From an uncultured Pelagibacteraceae bacterium (GTDB lineage: Bacteria; Pseudomonadota; Alphaproteobacteria; Pelagibacterales; Pelagibacteraceae), in contig CACLZL010000001.1 in NCBI GenBank assembly GCA_902611405.1, forward strand, positions 124,001 through 188,000: a stretch of 64,000 nt of DNA, given 5' to 3'. Below the pieces are notes generated by a model. It did no database searches, was not told the DNA's origin, and was given only the letters and a program-made list of their open reading frames with translations. This document shows, one piece after another, positions 50,249 to 59,921 of this stretch. A program made the position numbers and the translations under genes. How positions within the stretch are numbered: the stretch's first letter is position 1; each line of letters opens with the position of its first letter.

Positions 50249-51730
50249 TTAATTATTTGATCCAGTACTTAATAAAGATAATTGAGTTATTTTATTATCT
50301 CCTAATTCATCTACTAATTTGACAGGATATTCACCAGTAAAATAATGGTCTGTTAATTGAGGATAAGCTTCATTTCTTTTTTCAAAACCAATAGCTTTAT
50401 ATAATCCTTGGATTGATAAAAATCTTAAAGATTTAGCTCCAATATATTCACATATTTCATCATTATTTTTATTTGCTGCTAACAACTCTTTTTTAGTTGG
50501 TGTGTCTACACCATAGAAATCTGGATATCTTATTTCAGGGCATGCAATTTTAACATGAACTTCTTTTGCACCCGCGTCGTAAAGCATTTTAACAATTTTG
50601 TAAGATGTTGTTCCTCGAACAAGAGAGTCATCAATAAGAATTATTTTTTTATTTTTAATTGTTGTTTGATTAGCATTTAATTTTAATTTTACACCCAAGC
50701 TTCTAATTTTCTGGCTTGGTTCGATGAAAGTTCTTCCAACATAATGATTTCTAATTAATCCATGTTCAAAATTCATCTTTAATTCTTGAGCAAAACCCAT
50801 AGCAGCAGCATTTCCAGAATCTGGTACTGGAACCACTATATCTGCGTCTGTATCATTTTCTTTTGCAAGCTCTCTTCCAATATTTTTTCTGTGTTCATAT
50901 GCTGTTTTACCTCCAATTAGACTATCTGGTCTTGAAAAATAAATATACTCAAATACACAAGGCCTTACTTTTTTTGCAGGGAATGGTTTAATACTTTTCA
51001 TTTTATTATTTTCAATTAAAACTATCTCACCATTTTCAACTTCTCTCATAAATTTTGCACCAATAATGTCAAATGCACAAGTTTCTGATGCTAAGACATA
51101 ACTATTACCAAGCTTACCAATAACAAGAGGTCTAATTCCATAGGGATCTCTAACTCCGATTAATGAGTTCTGTGTCAACATAACTAGAGCATAACCACCT
51201 TGAATTTGAAAAATTGCATCAATTACTTTGTCAATAGTTTTTGATCTTTTTGATTTAGCAATTAACTGAACAATAGTTTCAGTATCTGAAGTTGTGTAAA
51301 AGATAGCTCCATTTTGGACTAGCTTATTTCTCAAATATATTGAATTAGTGAGATTTCCATTATGTGCAACTCCAATTCCACCTGCGTTGGTGTCAGCAAA
51401 AAAGGGCTGAATATTTCTTAATATATTGTTTCCTGTAGTGCTGTATCTATTATGGCCAATTGCATAATTTCCCTTAAGATTATTAAGCACTTTTTCTTTG
51501 TTGAAATTATCACCAACTAAACCAAATCTTTTTTCCGAATAATATTTTTCTCCATCAAAAGTAACTATTCCACAACCTTCTTGACCTCTATGTTGTAGAG
51601 CATGCAGACCAAGTGCAGTCAGAGCTGACGCATCTTTGTTATTGCTTATACCAAAAACACCACATTCTTCTTTTAATCTAGGATTATAATTCTGTAATTT
51701 TTTCTTTAGATTCTTGATATGTTTTTTCAT
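50249..51730 (-). CDS. purF: amidophosphoribosyltransferase
   Basis: 493 aa, first committed step of purine synthesis. The Ntn-hydrolase nucleophile is C23 in KEECGVFGI, preceded by a 22-residue propeptide that must be removed. The glutaminase domain shows LQHRGQEGCGI and NRYSTTG; the PRPP-binding loop is IILIDDSLVRGTTS near 361-374. The ATG at 51730 lies 47 bp inside cvpA; no later ATG, GTG or TTG occurs before C23, so the overlap seems real. The gene order cvpA-purF is conserved widely in proteobacteria. Confidence 0.96.
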   Translation of the reverse strand: MKKHIKNLKKKLQNYNPRLKEECGVFGISNNKDASALTALGLHALQHRGQEGCGIVTFDGEKYYSEKRFGLVGDNFNKEKVLNNLKGNYAIGHNRYSTTGNNILRNIQPFFADTNAGGIGVAHNGNLTNSIYLRNKLVQNGAIFYTTSDTETIVQLIAKSKRSKTIDKVIDAIFQIQGGYALVMLTQNSLIGVRDPYGIRPLVIGKLGNSYVLASETCAFDIIGAKFMREVENGEIVLIENNKMKSIKPFPAKKVRPCVFEYIYFSRPDSLIGGKTAYEHRKNIGRELAKENDTDADIVVPVPDSGNAAAMGFAQELKMNFEHGLIRNHYVGRTFIEPSQKIRSLGVKLKLNANQTTIKNKKIILIDDSLVRGTTSYKIVKMLYDAGAKEVHVKIACPEIRYPDFYGVDTPTKKELLAANKNNDEICEYIGAKSLRFLSIQGLYKAIGFEKRNEAYPQLTDHYFTGEYPVKLVDELGDNKITQLSLLSTGSNN

Positions 51731-52229
51731 TAGGAAATTCTTTTATCAGATAACTACTACCTTTTTCTAAATATGGAAAGATGTATGATTTGTCAAAATT
51801 TATTGGCCATTTATCATAATTATATACGATATGAACACCTGAAAAGATACAAACAGAAATAATGTAAGCTCTTATAAAACCAAAAAAGAATCCAAATGTA
51901 GTATCCAAGCCACCGATTCCCGTGTATTTGACTGCTTTACTGATTCCTTTATTAACTAATAAAACTAAAAAGATAACAACCACAAATATTACTATTCCCA
52001 AAACAACATCGAGCACATACTCATTATCAATTATATCTTTTACATATGGTTTAATTTTTGGAAACAGAATTAGTGTAATTATGTATGCCAGCAACCATTT
52101 AGCCATTGAAAGAATACTTAAAATGAAACCTTTTTTATAACAATTAATCAAAGATAGAATTGTTAAAATTAAATATATTAAATCAATTATTGATGTTGCT
52201 TTATAAAAATCTTTAATGATTTCTAACAT
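51684..52229 (-). CDS. cvpA: CvpA-family membrane protein
   Basis: 181 aa with about four helices at the N-terminal side (DLIYLILTILSLINCYKKGFI, IITLILFPKIKPY, VVLGIVIFVVVIFLVLLV, GLDTTFGFFFGFIRAYIIS). The GLDTTFGFFFG motif near 112-122 is the family's conserved part. CvpA proteins were named for colicin V production and are linked to envelope stress tolerance; the molecular role is unresolved. It is upstream of purF as in many genomes, sharing a long 47-bp overlap, and follows the MMPL gene with a TAATG-like 1-base overlap. Confidence 0.9.
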   Translation of the reverse strand: MLEIIKDFYKATSIIDLIYLILTILSLINCYKKGFILSILSMAKWLLAYIITLILFPKIKPYVKDIIDNEYVLDVVLGIVIFVVVIFLVLLVNKGISKAVKYTGIGGLDTTFGFFFGFIRAYIISVCIFSGVHIVYNYDKWPINFDKSYIFPYLEKGSSYLIKEFPNEKTYQESKEKITEL

Positions 52230-54628
52230 TAAGATGATTTGCCAAAAGGTTTAATAATGCAGATTAATGCAGGTAAGAGAGTCAATACTGATATCATAGC
52301 CAACAACATAGCTAGTCCAGTAAAAACACCAAAATAAATTGTTGGAATAAATTTTGACAACACTAAAATTGAAAATCCAAAAACAATCGTAATTGAAGTG
52401 TTTAGTATAGCTACTCCAACGGTTGAATGACACCTTTTTAATGTCTTGTTGTAATCTTTTATTTTATAGAATTCTTCTTTAAATCTGTAAATATAGTGAA
52501 TACTATTATCTACTGCAATTCCTATTGTAATTGCTGCAATAGTTATAGTCATCATATCCAAAGGTATTCCTAACAATCCAATTATTCCTAGTATAAAAAA
52601 AGCAGCAATAAAATTTGGCACAACACCAATTAATGAAAGCTTAATATTTCTAAATAGGATTATGAACATTGAAAATATTCCAATCATAACTAATCCCAAT
52701 GTTAAAATTTGAGATTTAAACAAGCTTTGCAATAAATTATTAAATAATATTAATACACCTGCTAATTTATAATCATTTTCTTCTAAACCAAATTTATCTT
52801 TCAAATCAAAATTGATTTTGTTAATCAAATCATTTCTTCTTAAATTTTCCTGAGAATCTATTATTCTTAAACTAATTCTAGCTTCATTATCTTTGATTGA
52901 AAGATAGGGATCAATGATTTCAGTTTTAATACTCTCAGGAATTTTGGAGTAAAGCACTCCCATTTCTAAAGTTCCTAAAGGCTTGTTGTTATTTAATTGA
53001 GTAGCAACTTCAATAATAGATGAAAAAGATAGAACTTTTCCAATTTCAGGTAAGCTATCAAGGTAATTGTGAACAGAAGTTATCAAATCAATTTTATCTT
53101 TGGTAAACCAATATTTTTCATCATTATTCTCTTCTTCTTCATCACCCCAATCATCAAACTCATCATCTTCTTTAGATTTTTTTACTTTTTCTTTCTTTGG
53201 AAACTTTATAATAACCTCCAAAGGAGTGGTTCCACCTAGTTCTTCATCTATAAGCTTCATACCCTTATAAATTTCAGTATTCTTATTAAAGTAATTTATA
53301 AAACTATTTTCAACTTCAAGCTTACTTATTCCAACAATACTGAATATTATAATTATTCCTGTTACTAAGAAGATTGAGTTTTTATTATTAAGAGAAATCA
53401 GACTAAGTAAATTTGTAATTTTTGATTTCTGTTCTCTTTTAACTGAAATATTATTTGTGGGTGCAAAGTTTAAAAGGGTAGGTAGCAAAGTAAATGTAAT
53501 AATAAATGATGTAATTAATCCAAAAGTCATCATCCAACCAAAATCAATAATTGGTTTTATTTCACTAAAAATAAGAGATAAGAATGCAAAAATTGTTGTC
53601 AAGACAGTATAAAGTATTGGCCAAAACATTTTTGAAGTAGTTAAGGAAATAATTTCAAAATTATTTTTTAATGGAAAATCTTTTTTAAGCTGAAGAAATC
53701 TAGTACTCATGTGAATATTCATTGCCATTGTTAAAATCAACATAAGTGCAATAAAATTTGATGAGATTACTGTAACCTTCCATCCAAGTAATCCAAGTAA
53801 CCCCATCATAATTATTACAGAAAAAAGACAACTACTTATAGGAACTATAATCCAAAGAAGGTTTCTAAAAACAAACCATAAAGTAGCAATTATAAATAAT
53901 AGAACCCCCAAACCAAAAACTATTATATCACTTTTGATAAAAGTCATCATATCATCAGCAATCATTGGTATTCCTCCAAGATAAATTTTTCCAACATCAC
54001 CATAACTTTGGATAACTTGTCTTATTTCTAAAATATTCTGATGGTTTTGTTTCTTGATTTGATCTTTAATTAGTTCAATTTCTTCTTTTGATTTATTTTC
54101 TACATTTTCTAATTTCTCAAACTGTTTAATGTTAACAATAATTCCACTAGTTTTACCGTCTTCACTAATTACAAAATTTCTAAAAACAGGACTATTTAAA
54201 ATTTCTTTAAAGCCTCGATTTCTATCAACATCTTCATCTTTTAATGTTTTGAAGTTGTTCAGTCTTTCTTGTAGAGGAGTATCTGAATTGTTTAGAAGTG
54301 GAATATCTAGTAATGTAATTACACTATGGACCCAGTCTAGGCTTTGAATTTTATATTTTAAACTTAATAAATTATTAATTGATGAGTCAGTTACCATTCC
54401 CTCATTGGGAGTATAAGTAAGAATTAAAAATTCTTTACTTCCATATCTTTCAGATATTTCTTTCAGATATGCTAAATCTGGATCACCCTCTATCAATAGA
54501 GTTTCTGACGAAGCATCTAATCTAAAATTTTTTGAATAGTAACCAAAACTTAAAATAGCAATAATTAACAACACAAATATTGCTTTAGGATTTTTAAGGA
54601 TAACGTTTTGATAAAAATGAGCTATCAT
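52229..54628 (-). CDS. MMPL/RND-superfamily exporter (HAE3-like)
   Basis: 799 aa with the RND layout: one N-terminal helix, a periplasmic domain, a bundle of five to six helices, and the same repeated. The helix-bundle GxxxD-type residues are in ITIAAITIGIAVDNSIHYIYRF near 690-712, the proton-relay segment. It resembles hopanoid/lipid transporter-like MMPL proteins (HpnN group), which move lipids or hydrophobic compounds to the outer membrane. An acidic, low-complexity insert (EDDEFDDWGDEEEENNDEKYW, near residue 485) interrupts the second periplasmic domain. It lies between dnaB and cvpA, where alr or radA often sit in other Alphaproteobacteria. Confidence 0.87.
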   Translation of the reverse strand: MIAHFYQNVILKNPKAIFVLLIIAILSFGYYSKNFRLDASSETLLIEGDPDLAYLKEISERYGSKEFLILTYTPNEGMVTDSSINNLLSLKYKIQSLDWVHSVITLLDIPLLNNSDTPLQERLNNFKTLKDEDVDRNRGFKEILNSPVFRNFVISEDGKTSGIIVNIKQFEKLENVENKSKEEIELIKDQIKKQNHQNILEIRQVIQSYGDVGKIYLGGIPMIADDMMTFIKSDIIVFGLGVLLFIIATLWFVFRNLLWIIVPISSCLFSVIIMMGLLGLLGWKVTVISSNFIALMLILTMAMNIHMSTRFLQLKKDFPLKNNFEIISLTTSKMFWPILYTVLTTIFAFLSLIFSEIKPIIDFGWMMTFGLITSFIITFTLLPTLLNFAPTNNISVKREQKSKITNLLSLISLNNKNSIFLVTGIIIIFSIVGISKLEVENSFINYFNKNTEIYKGMKLIDEELGGTTPLEVIIKFPKKEKVKKSKEDDEFDDWGDEEEENNDEKYWFTKDKIDLITSVHNYLDSLPEIGKVLSFSSIIEVATQLNNNKPLGTLEMGVLYSKIPESIKTEIIDPYLSIKDNEARISLRIIDSQENLRRNDLINKINFDLKDKFGLEENDYKLAGVLILFNNLLQSLFKSQILTLGLVMIGIFSMFIILFRNIKLSLIGVVPNFIAAFFILGIIGLLGIPLDMMTITIAAITIGIAVDNSIHYIYRFKEEFYKIKDYNKTLKRCHSTVGVAILNTSITIVFGFSILVLSKFIPTIYFGVFTGLAMLLAMISVLTLLPALICIIKPFGKSS

Positions 54629-54649
54629 TCAAGCTCTTTATATTGGAAT

Positions 54650-56089
54650 TTAACTTAATTGAGTATCCTTAAATTTTGTAAATCTTTCCTCAAATTCAAG
54701 AGTTACATTACCAATAGGACCATGTCTTTGTTTTCCAATTATAATTTGAGCTAAATGAGCAACTTCATTCATTTTTGCCTGCCACTCAGCATGCTCAACT
54801 GTTGCCTCTCTTGGTTCTTTTCTTGAAAGATAATATCCTTCTCTATAAACAAACATTACAACGTCGGCATCTTGTTCAATAGAACCTGATTCTCTCAAGT
54901 CTGATAATTGAGGTTTGTGATCATCTCTTTGTTCTACTTGTCTAGATAATTGAGAAAGAGCTACAACAGGTACAGAAAGTTCTTTAGCGATAGCTTTAAG
55001 ACCTTGTGTTATTTGAGAAATTTCTTGTACTCGTCCATCTCTATTGTTTAGAGAGCCACGCATTAATTGAATATAATCTACCAAAATCATATCAAGACCA
55101 TGAAGTCTTTTTATTCTTCTTGCTCTATTACTTAATGCAGCAACACTGATAGCGGGTGTTTCATCTATATAAAGTGGGAGATCAGCAATATCTTTTGACG
55201 TTTCTATAAATTTATCAAATTGATCGTCAGTTATTCTTCCTCTTCTAATGAAGTCCGAACTTATTCTAGCTTGCTCAGAAATTATCCTTGTGGATAACTG
55301 TTCAGAAGACATTTCAAGTGAAAAAAATGCTATGGTTGATTGTTTTCCACTATCTTGTAATTTTTTAGCAGCATTATAAGCAATATTAGTTGCAAGCGAA
55401 GTTTTACCCATCGATGGACGACCCGCAATAATAATTAAATCTGATTGATGTAATCCACCTAGTTTATTATCTAAATCTGTTAAGCCTGTCGGAACTCCTA
55501 CTATGCCTTCTTCATTTTTAAAAGCAGCTTGAGCCATTTCTATTGTTTGCTTCATAGCATCATCAAATTTTACCAAAGAAGTGTTAGAAGAACCTTTTTC
55601 AGCTAAATCAAATAAAAGTTTTTCGGTATCTTCAATGATAGATTGACCGTCTTTATCTAGGTCCGTTATTTTTGCATTATCTGCTGCTTGTTCAGAAATT
55701 TTTATAAGCTCACGTCTTACAAACATATCGTAAATAATTTTGGCATACTCAATTGCCTGTCTTACAGATGTAGAGAATTTAGTAATTTTAACTAAATATT
55801 CCGAAACATTAATATCATCTTTTTCATTTTTAAAATAATTTTTTAAAGTTATTGGATTTGCAAGCATCCCTTTAAAAATCATACTTCTTATTGCATTAAA
55901 AATTTTTTGATGCATTGGATCAAAAAATTTATCACCAAAAGTAGCTTGAATTTCAGGATCTAAAATAAGACTTATTTCATCATATATTTCATTATTTACT
56001 AAAAGAGATCCAATGACAGCCTGTTCTGCTTCAATATTATTTGGTAATTCTTTGATTTGATCTTTTACAATACTTAGGTTGTTTTCCAT
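54650..56089 (-). CDS. dnaB: replicative DNA helicase
   Basis: 479 aa. The N-terminal DnaB domain opens LPNNIEAEQAVIGSLLVNNEIYDEI, and the RecA-like helicase domain carries Walker A GRPSMGKTS near 217-225, Walker B MILVDYIQLM, and the RQVEQRDDHKPQLSDLRESGSIEQDADVVMFVYR block near 375-410. It unwinds DNA at the replication fork as a hexamer. It follows the rpsF-rpsR-rplI ribosomal genes across a 69-bp gap, a conserved arrangement. No intein is present. Confidence 0.97.
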   Translation of the reverse strand: MENNLSIVKDQIKELPNNIEAEQAVIGSLLVNNEIYDEISLILDPEIQATFGDKFFDPMHQKIFNAIRSMIFKGMLANPITLKNYFKNEKDDINVSEYLVKITKFSTSVRQAIEYAKIIYDMFVRRELIKISEQAADNAKITDLDKDGQSIIEDTEKLLFDLAEKGSSNTSLVKFDDAMKQTIEMAQAAFKNEEGIVGVPTGLTDLDNKLGGLHQSDLIIIAGRPSMGKTSLATNIAYNAAKKLQDSGKQSTIAFFSLEMSSEQLSTRIISEQARISSDFIRRGRITDDQFDKFIETSKDIADLPLYIDETPAISVAALSNRARRIKRLHGLDMILVDYIQLMRGSLNNRDGRVQEISQITQGLKAIAKELSVPVVALSQLSRQVEQRDDHKPQLSDLRESGSIEQDADVVMFVYREGYYLSRKEPREATVEHAEWQAKMNEVAHLAQIIIGKQRHGPIGNVTLEFEERFTKFKDTQLS

Positions 56090-56158
56090 TAAAAATAATT
56101 TACATGAAAACGGATTGAATTAAATTGTAAATTGGTGCTGGGGAAAAGACTGTATAAT

Positions 56159-56617
56159 TTATTGAATTGTATCAGCTGATGAAACATTCATAGTAATTTC
56201 AGCGTCAACTTCAGAGTGTAAAGAAATTTTAACTTTAAATTTTCCTAATGCTTTTATTTCTTCAACTGGTTGTATCATTGAGGGCTTGATATCAATTTTA
56301 TTTTCTTGTTGAATAAGTTTGGAAATTTCAGTTGGTTTAACAGACCCATATAATTCATTATTTTCTGTACTTAGTTTTTTAACTAAATATTCTTTGCCAT
56401 TTATTTGTTCAGCAATTTGAGAGGCTTCTTTTTTCTTTTCGTTATCTTTTTTTGATAACTCAGCTTTCATTTTTTCAACTTCTTTTATATTTTCTTTTGA
56501 TGCATAAAGAGCTTTTTTATTAGCTATTAAAAAGTTTCTTGCAAAGCCTCTTTTGACATCTATCACCTCACCAATAGATCCAATTCTTTTCACGTTTTCT
56601 AATAAAATTACTTTCAT
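56159..56617 (-). CDS. rplI: 50S ribosomal protein L9
   Basis: 152 aa. The N-terminal signature MKVILLENVKRIGSIGEVIDVKRGFARNFLI is diagnostic, followed by a long charged helix and the C-terminal RNA-binding domain. L9 binds 23S rRNA and bridges neighbouring ribosomes. It follows rpsR by 1 bp in the conserved rpsF-rpsR-rplI operon. Length is normal, with a lysine-rich linker reflecting AT-rich codons. Confidence 0.97.
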   Translation of the reverse strand: MKVILLENVKRIGSIGEVIDVKRGFARNFLIANKKALYASKENIKEVEKMKAELSKKDNEKKKEASQIAEQINGKEYLVKKLSTENNELYGSVKPTEISKLIQQENKIDIKPSMIQPVEEIKALGKFKVKISLHSEVDAEITMNVSSADTIQ

Positions 56618-56618
56618 T

Positions 56619-56891
56619 TTATAATAGCGCTAAGTTTCTTGCTCTTTTGATTGAAAGAGAGAGTTCTCTTTGTTTCTTTTGTGACACATTTGTAATTCTT
56701 GAAGGTAAAATTTTACCATTTTCAGAAACATACTTTTTCAAGAGTTTAATATTTTTATAATCTACTTCGGGAGCACCTTTTACTGATAAAGGACAAGTTT
56801 TTTTAAATTTATATTTATTTGGTTGAAAAATACTTAATTTTGCAAAGTTACTTTGCTTACCTTTTTTATTTCCACTTTGTCTTTTCGGCAT
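56619..56891 (-). CDS. rpsR: 30S ribosomal protein S18
   Basis: 90 aa, somewhat longer than the usual 75 because of a basic N-terminal extension ([18 protein letters not shown]). The core has [35 protein letters not shown]..., matching S18's Y-K-D-x-x-x-L-x-x-F-[IV]-x-x-x-G-K-I-x-P-x-R-x-T pattern. S18 forms the platform of the 30S subunit with S6. It shares one base with rpsF. Confidence 0.97.
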   Translation of the reverse strand: MPKRQSGNKKGKQSNFAKLSIFQPNKYKFKKTCPLSVKGAPEVDYKNIKLLKKYVSENGKILPSRITNVSQKKQRELSLSIKRARNLALL

Positions 56892-57244
56892 TAGTTTTTA
56901 GTACTTTCTTTTTTTTCACTATCTTCTTTTTTTCCAAAATAGTTTGTTTCCAAATCGAATTTTTTTACCCTGACTGTTAAATATCTAAGTAACTTTTTAT
57001 CAATTGCCTCGTTTTTCTCTAATTCTTCAATTACATTACCTTTACCTTTTATCTTAAAATGTATGTAACTTCCTTTTTTATTCTTTTTGATAAGATAAGA
57101 TAAGTTTAATAGTCCCCAATTCTCAGTTTTAACAATTTCACCCTCATTTTTTTCAACAATTTTTGAATATTTTTCTGTAAGTTGCTTTAATTCACTCGGT
57201 GAAGTATCTTGCCTGGCAATAATAGTATGTTCGTATAAATTCAT
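56891..57244 (-). CDS. rpsF: 30S ribosomal protein S6
   Basis: 117 aa. It starts [19 protein letters not shown] and carries [25 protein letters not shown], the S6 beta-strand core, and a short charged C-terminal tail (SEKKESTKN). It binds S18 and 16S rRNA on the platform. It is the first gene of the rpsF-rpsR-rplI-dnaB unit, divergent from fabD. Confidence 0.97.
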   Translation of the reverse strand: MNLYEHTIIARQDTSPSELKQLTEKYSKIVEKNEGEIVKTENWGLLNLSYLIKKNKKGSYIHFKIKGKGNVIEELEKNEAIDKKLLRYLTVRVKKFDLETNYFGKKEDSEKKESTKN

Positions 57245-57331
57245 TTAAGTTCTTTAATAAAAAATGAGGATATACTATTATAAAAGTTCAATTACAATAG
57301 TTAAAAAGGCAAAAATATTAGTTTTTTTTAT
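57245..57331. promoter_or_regulatory. divergent rpsF / fabD promoter region
   Basis: An 87-bp gap between the start codons of two divergent housekeeping operons. On the minus strand a TATAAT lies about 40 bp before rpsF with a weak TTTAAC 17 bp further upstream. On the plus strand only AT-rich candidates are seen. A promoter for each operon must lie here or in the coding sequence. No riboswitch or S6:S18 leader hairpin was recognised. Confidence 0.35.
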
Positions 57332-58258
57332 ATGTTTTCAGTAATATTTCCAGGTCAAGGATCTCAAATGGTAGGCATGGGAAAAGAGTTATATGAAAAA
57401 TTCGATATAGTTAAAAGTGTTTTTAAAGAGGCAGATGATACTTTAAATTTTTCTATTTCTAAGCTTATTCTAGAGGGACCAAAAGAAGAGTTAGATTTAA
57501 CAGCTAATACACAACCAGCAATATTTTTAATTAGCTATTCAATATTTAATTTGGTGATAAAGGAATTTAACATAGACTTAAATAAAGCAAAATATTTTGC
57601 AGGACACTCTTTGGGTGAATATTCAGCTCTATCATGTGCAAGATATCTGGATTTTTCAGATACTCTAAAAATATTAAGAGTCAGAGGAGACGCTATGCAA
57701 AACGCTGTTCCAAAAGGAGAAGGGGGAATGGTTGCCGTATTAGGAGCGACAGTTGAAGTAATTGAAAAAATTTTAAAAGAAAATGAAGAAGTTTTTAAAG
57801 TACAAATTGCAAATGATAATTCTGAGGGACAAATTGTTTTAAGTGGAAATACAGAAGATTTAGACAAGTTAATTCAATATTTAAAGGAAAACTCAATAAA
57901 AAATATTAAACTTCCAGTTAGCGCACCCTTTCACTGTGATTTGATGAATAATGCTACAAAAATTATGAGAGCAGAGTTAAATAAAATGAATTTTAAAAAT
58001 GGACAAAATAAATTAATTTCAAATGTGACTGCAAACGAAATTGAAAATCCAGAAGAGCTTAAAAATCTGCTAATTAAGCAAATAGAAAACAGAGTTAGGT
58101 GGAGAGAAAGTGTGATTAATATGATAGAAAATGGCGTAAATCATTTTATAGAAATAGGACCAGGGAAAGTTTTGTCAGGTTTGGTAAAAAGAATTAATAG
58201 AGATGTTAAAATTGACACAATTAATAGTCAAAGTGATATAGAGAGTCTAAATATATGA
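57332..58258 (+). CDS. fabD: malonyl-CoA-ACP transacylase
   Basis: 308 aa. The opening FPGQGSQMVGMG oxyanion motif, active-site serine S93 in GHSLGEYSAL, and the conserved His in APFHCDLM near 203 are all present. FabD moves malonate from CoA to ACP to supply fatty acid elongation. It overlaps fabG by 4 bp (ATGA) and begins the fabD-fabG-acpP-gmk operon. Confidence 0.96.
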   Translation: MFSVIFPGQGSQMVGMGKELYEKFDIVKSVFKEADDTLNFSISKLILEGPKEELDLTANTQPAIFLISYSIFNLVIKEFNIDLNKAKYFAGHSLGEYSALSCARYLDFSDTLKILRVRGDAMQNAVPKGEGGMVAVLGATVEVIEKILKENEEVFKVQIANDNSEGQIVLSGNTEDLDKLIQYLKENSIKNIKLPVSAPFHCDLMNNATKIMRAELNKMNFKNGQNKLISNVTANEIENPEELKNLLIKQIENRVRWRESVINMIENGVNHFIEIGPGKVLSGLVKRINRDVKIDTINSQSDIESLNI

Positions 58259-58992
58259 CAGATTTAAAAGGCAAAAATATTATTGTTACAGGTGCTTCAG
58301 GCGGGATTGGAAATTCAATAATTGAAAAATTATATCAATCAGGAGCAAATATTCTAGCCTCAGGTACAAGAATAGAAAAACTTGATGAGCTTAAAAATAA
58401 ATATGAAAATATTAAAATACTTAAGTTTGACATTTCGCAAAGTGATAAAGTTGAAGAATTTATAGAAAAAGCCACAATAGACTTGGGTGGAAATTTAGAT
58501 TGTGTAATTAATAACGCAGGAATTACTCAAGATAATTTAGCGATAAGGATGAGTTTAGAAGAATGGCAAAAAGTGATTGATGTAAATTTGACCTCAACTT
58601 TCTTAATGAGTAAATCTGCGATAAAAAAAATGCTTAAAAATAAATCTGGTAAGATTGTAAATATTACATCTGTTGTAGGTCATACAGGAAATCTAGGTCA
58701 GGCTAATTACACTGCATCTAAAGCAGGAATAATTGCTATGTCAAAGAGTTTGGCAATTGAATATGCTAAGAAAAATATAAATATAAATTGTATCTCACCA
58801 GGCTTTATTAAAACAGCTATGACAAACAAATTAGATGATAAATTTAAAGATGCTATAATATCAAAAATTCCATCAGGACGTCTAGGAGAGCCAGATGATA
58901 TTGCAAATGCAGTGTTTTTTTTATGCTCAAGCCAATCAGATTATATAAATGGTGAAACCTTGCATGTTAATGGAGGCATGTATATGGCTTGA
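58255..58992 (+). CDS. fabG: 3-oxoacyl-ACP reductase
   Basis: 245 aa SDR. NADPH-binding GASGGIGNSI near 14-23, NNAGIT near 84-89, and catalytic Y-x-x-x-K in YTASKAG near 152-158 follow the FabG pattern, including the C-terminal SDYINGETLHVNGGMYM. It reduces 3-oxoacyl-ACP in fatty acid elongation. Its place between fabD and acpP supports FabG over other SDRs. Confidence 0.95.
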   Translation: MTDLKGKNIIVTGASGGIGNSIIEKLYQSGANILASGTRIEKLDELKNKYENIKILKFDISQSDKVEEFIEKATIDLGGNLDCVINNAGITQDNLAIRMSLEEWQKVIDVNLTSTFLMSKSAIKKMLKNKSGKIVNITSVVGHTGNLGQANYTASKAGIIAMSKSLAIEYAKKNININCISPGFIKTAMTNKLDDKFKDAIISKIPSGRLGEPDDIANAVFFLCSSQSDYINGETLHVNGGMYMA

Positions 58993-59040
58993 CAAAATAG
59001 GTTTTTAAACTATTAAGAATTTATAACAAAAAGGATCAAT

Positions 59041-59280
59041 ATGTCAGATGATGTTTCAAGCAAAGTAAAAAAAATTGTAGCTGATCACTTAGGTATCGAC
59101 GAAGCAAAAGTTACTGAAGAATCAAGTTTTATAGATGATTTGGGTGCAGATAGTTTAGATACAGTTGAATTAGTAATGGCCTTTGAAGAAGAATTTGGAT
59201 CTGAAATTTCAGACAGTGAAGCTGAGAAAATTTTAACTGTTGGCGATGCAGTTAAATTCATCGAAGGAAAAGCAAACTAG
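59041..59280 (+). CDS. acpP: acyl carrier protein
   Basis: 79 aa, acidic. The 4'-phosphopantetheine site is S38 in [18 protein letters not shown] 48-bp gap and an AAGGA Shine-Dalgarno precede the ATG. It carries growing acyl chains for FabD, FabG and other enzymes. In most Alphaproteobacteria fabF follows directly; here the next gene is gmk. Confidence 0.97.
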   Translation: MSDDVSSKVKKIVADHLGIDEAKVTEESSFIDDLGADSLDTVELVMAFEEEFGSEISDSEAEKILTVGDAVKFIEGKAN

Positions 59281-59288
59281 AAAGTTAA

Positions 59289-59921
59289 ATGCCATCAGAA
59301 AAAGATGGGATAATGATAATATTATCCTCTCCTTCAGGAGCAGGCAAAACCACACTAGTTAAAAAATTGTCTCAACAAGACAATTTTGAAATCTCAATAT
59401 CACATACAACTAGGCAACCTAGGCTAAACGAAAATCAAGATGAAGATTATTTTTTTGTTAGCGAGTCAGAGTTTAAAAGATTAATTCAAAATGAGGAATT
59501 CCTGGAATACGCAAAAGTTTTTAATAACTTTTATGGTACAACAAGAACACCTGTTATAGACAGGTTAAATAAAGGTAAAAATGTTCTGTTTGATATTGAT
59601 TGGCAAGGAGCTGATCAAATCAAGAATAAAAAAATGGATTATAAATTAATAACTTTTTTTATACTTCCTCCAAGCAAAGAAGTTTTATATGAAAGATTAT
59701 CTAAACGACACATTAAAGATAAACTAATAGCCAAAGAAAGAATGAAACAATTTGAAAGAGATGTCCTACATTGGATAAATTATGATTATGTAGTTATAAA
59801 TAACGATTTAAATGAATGTTACTTAAAAATTACAAATTTGATTGACGCTGAAAAAAATAGTGGATCAAAAGATTATGATTTAGAATATATAAGAACGCAT
59901 GTAGATAAACTAACTTCATAA
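59289..59921 (+). CDS. gmk: guanylate kinase
   Basis: 210 aa. P-loop [12 protein letters not shown] near residues 13-24, GMP-binding [10 protein letters not shown] and EDYFFV after it, and [11 protein letters not shown] near 97-107. It phosphorylates GMP to GDP. It starts 8 bp after acpP, and its last 6 bp overlap the convergent rsmA gene. Confidence 0.96.
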   Translation: MPSEKDGIMIILSSPSGAGKTTLVKKLSQQDNFEISISHTTRQPRLNENQDEDYFFVSESEFKRLIQNEEFLEYAKVFNNFYGTTRTPVIDRLNKGKNVLFDIDWQGADQIKNKKMDYKLITFFILPPSKEVLYERLSKRHIKDKLIAKERMKQFERDVLHWINYDYVVINNDLNECYLKITNLIDAEKNSGSKDYDLEYIRTHVDKLTS

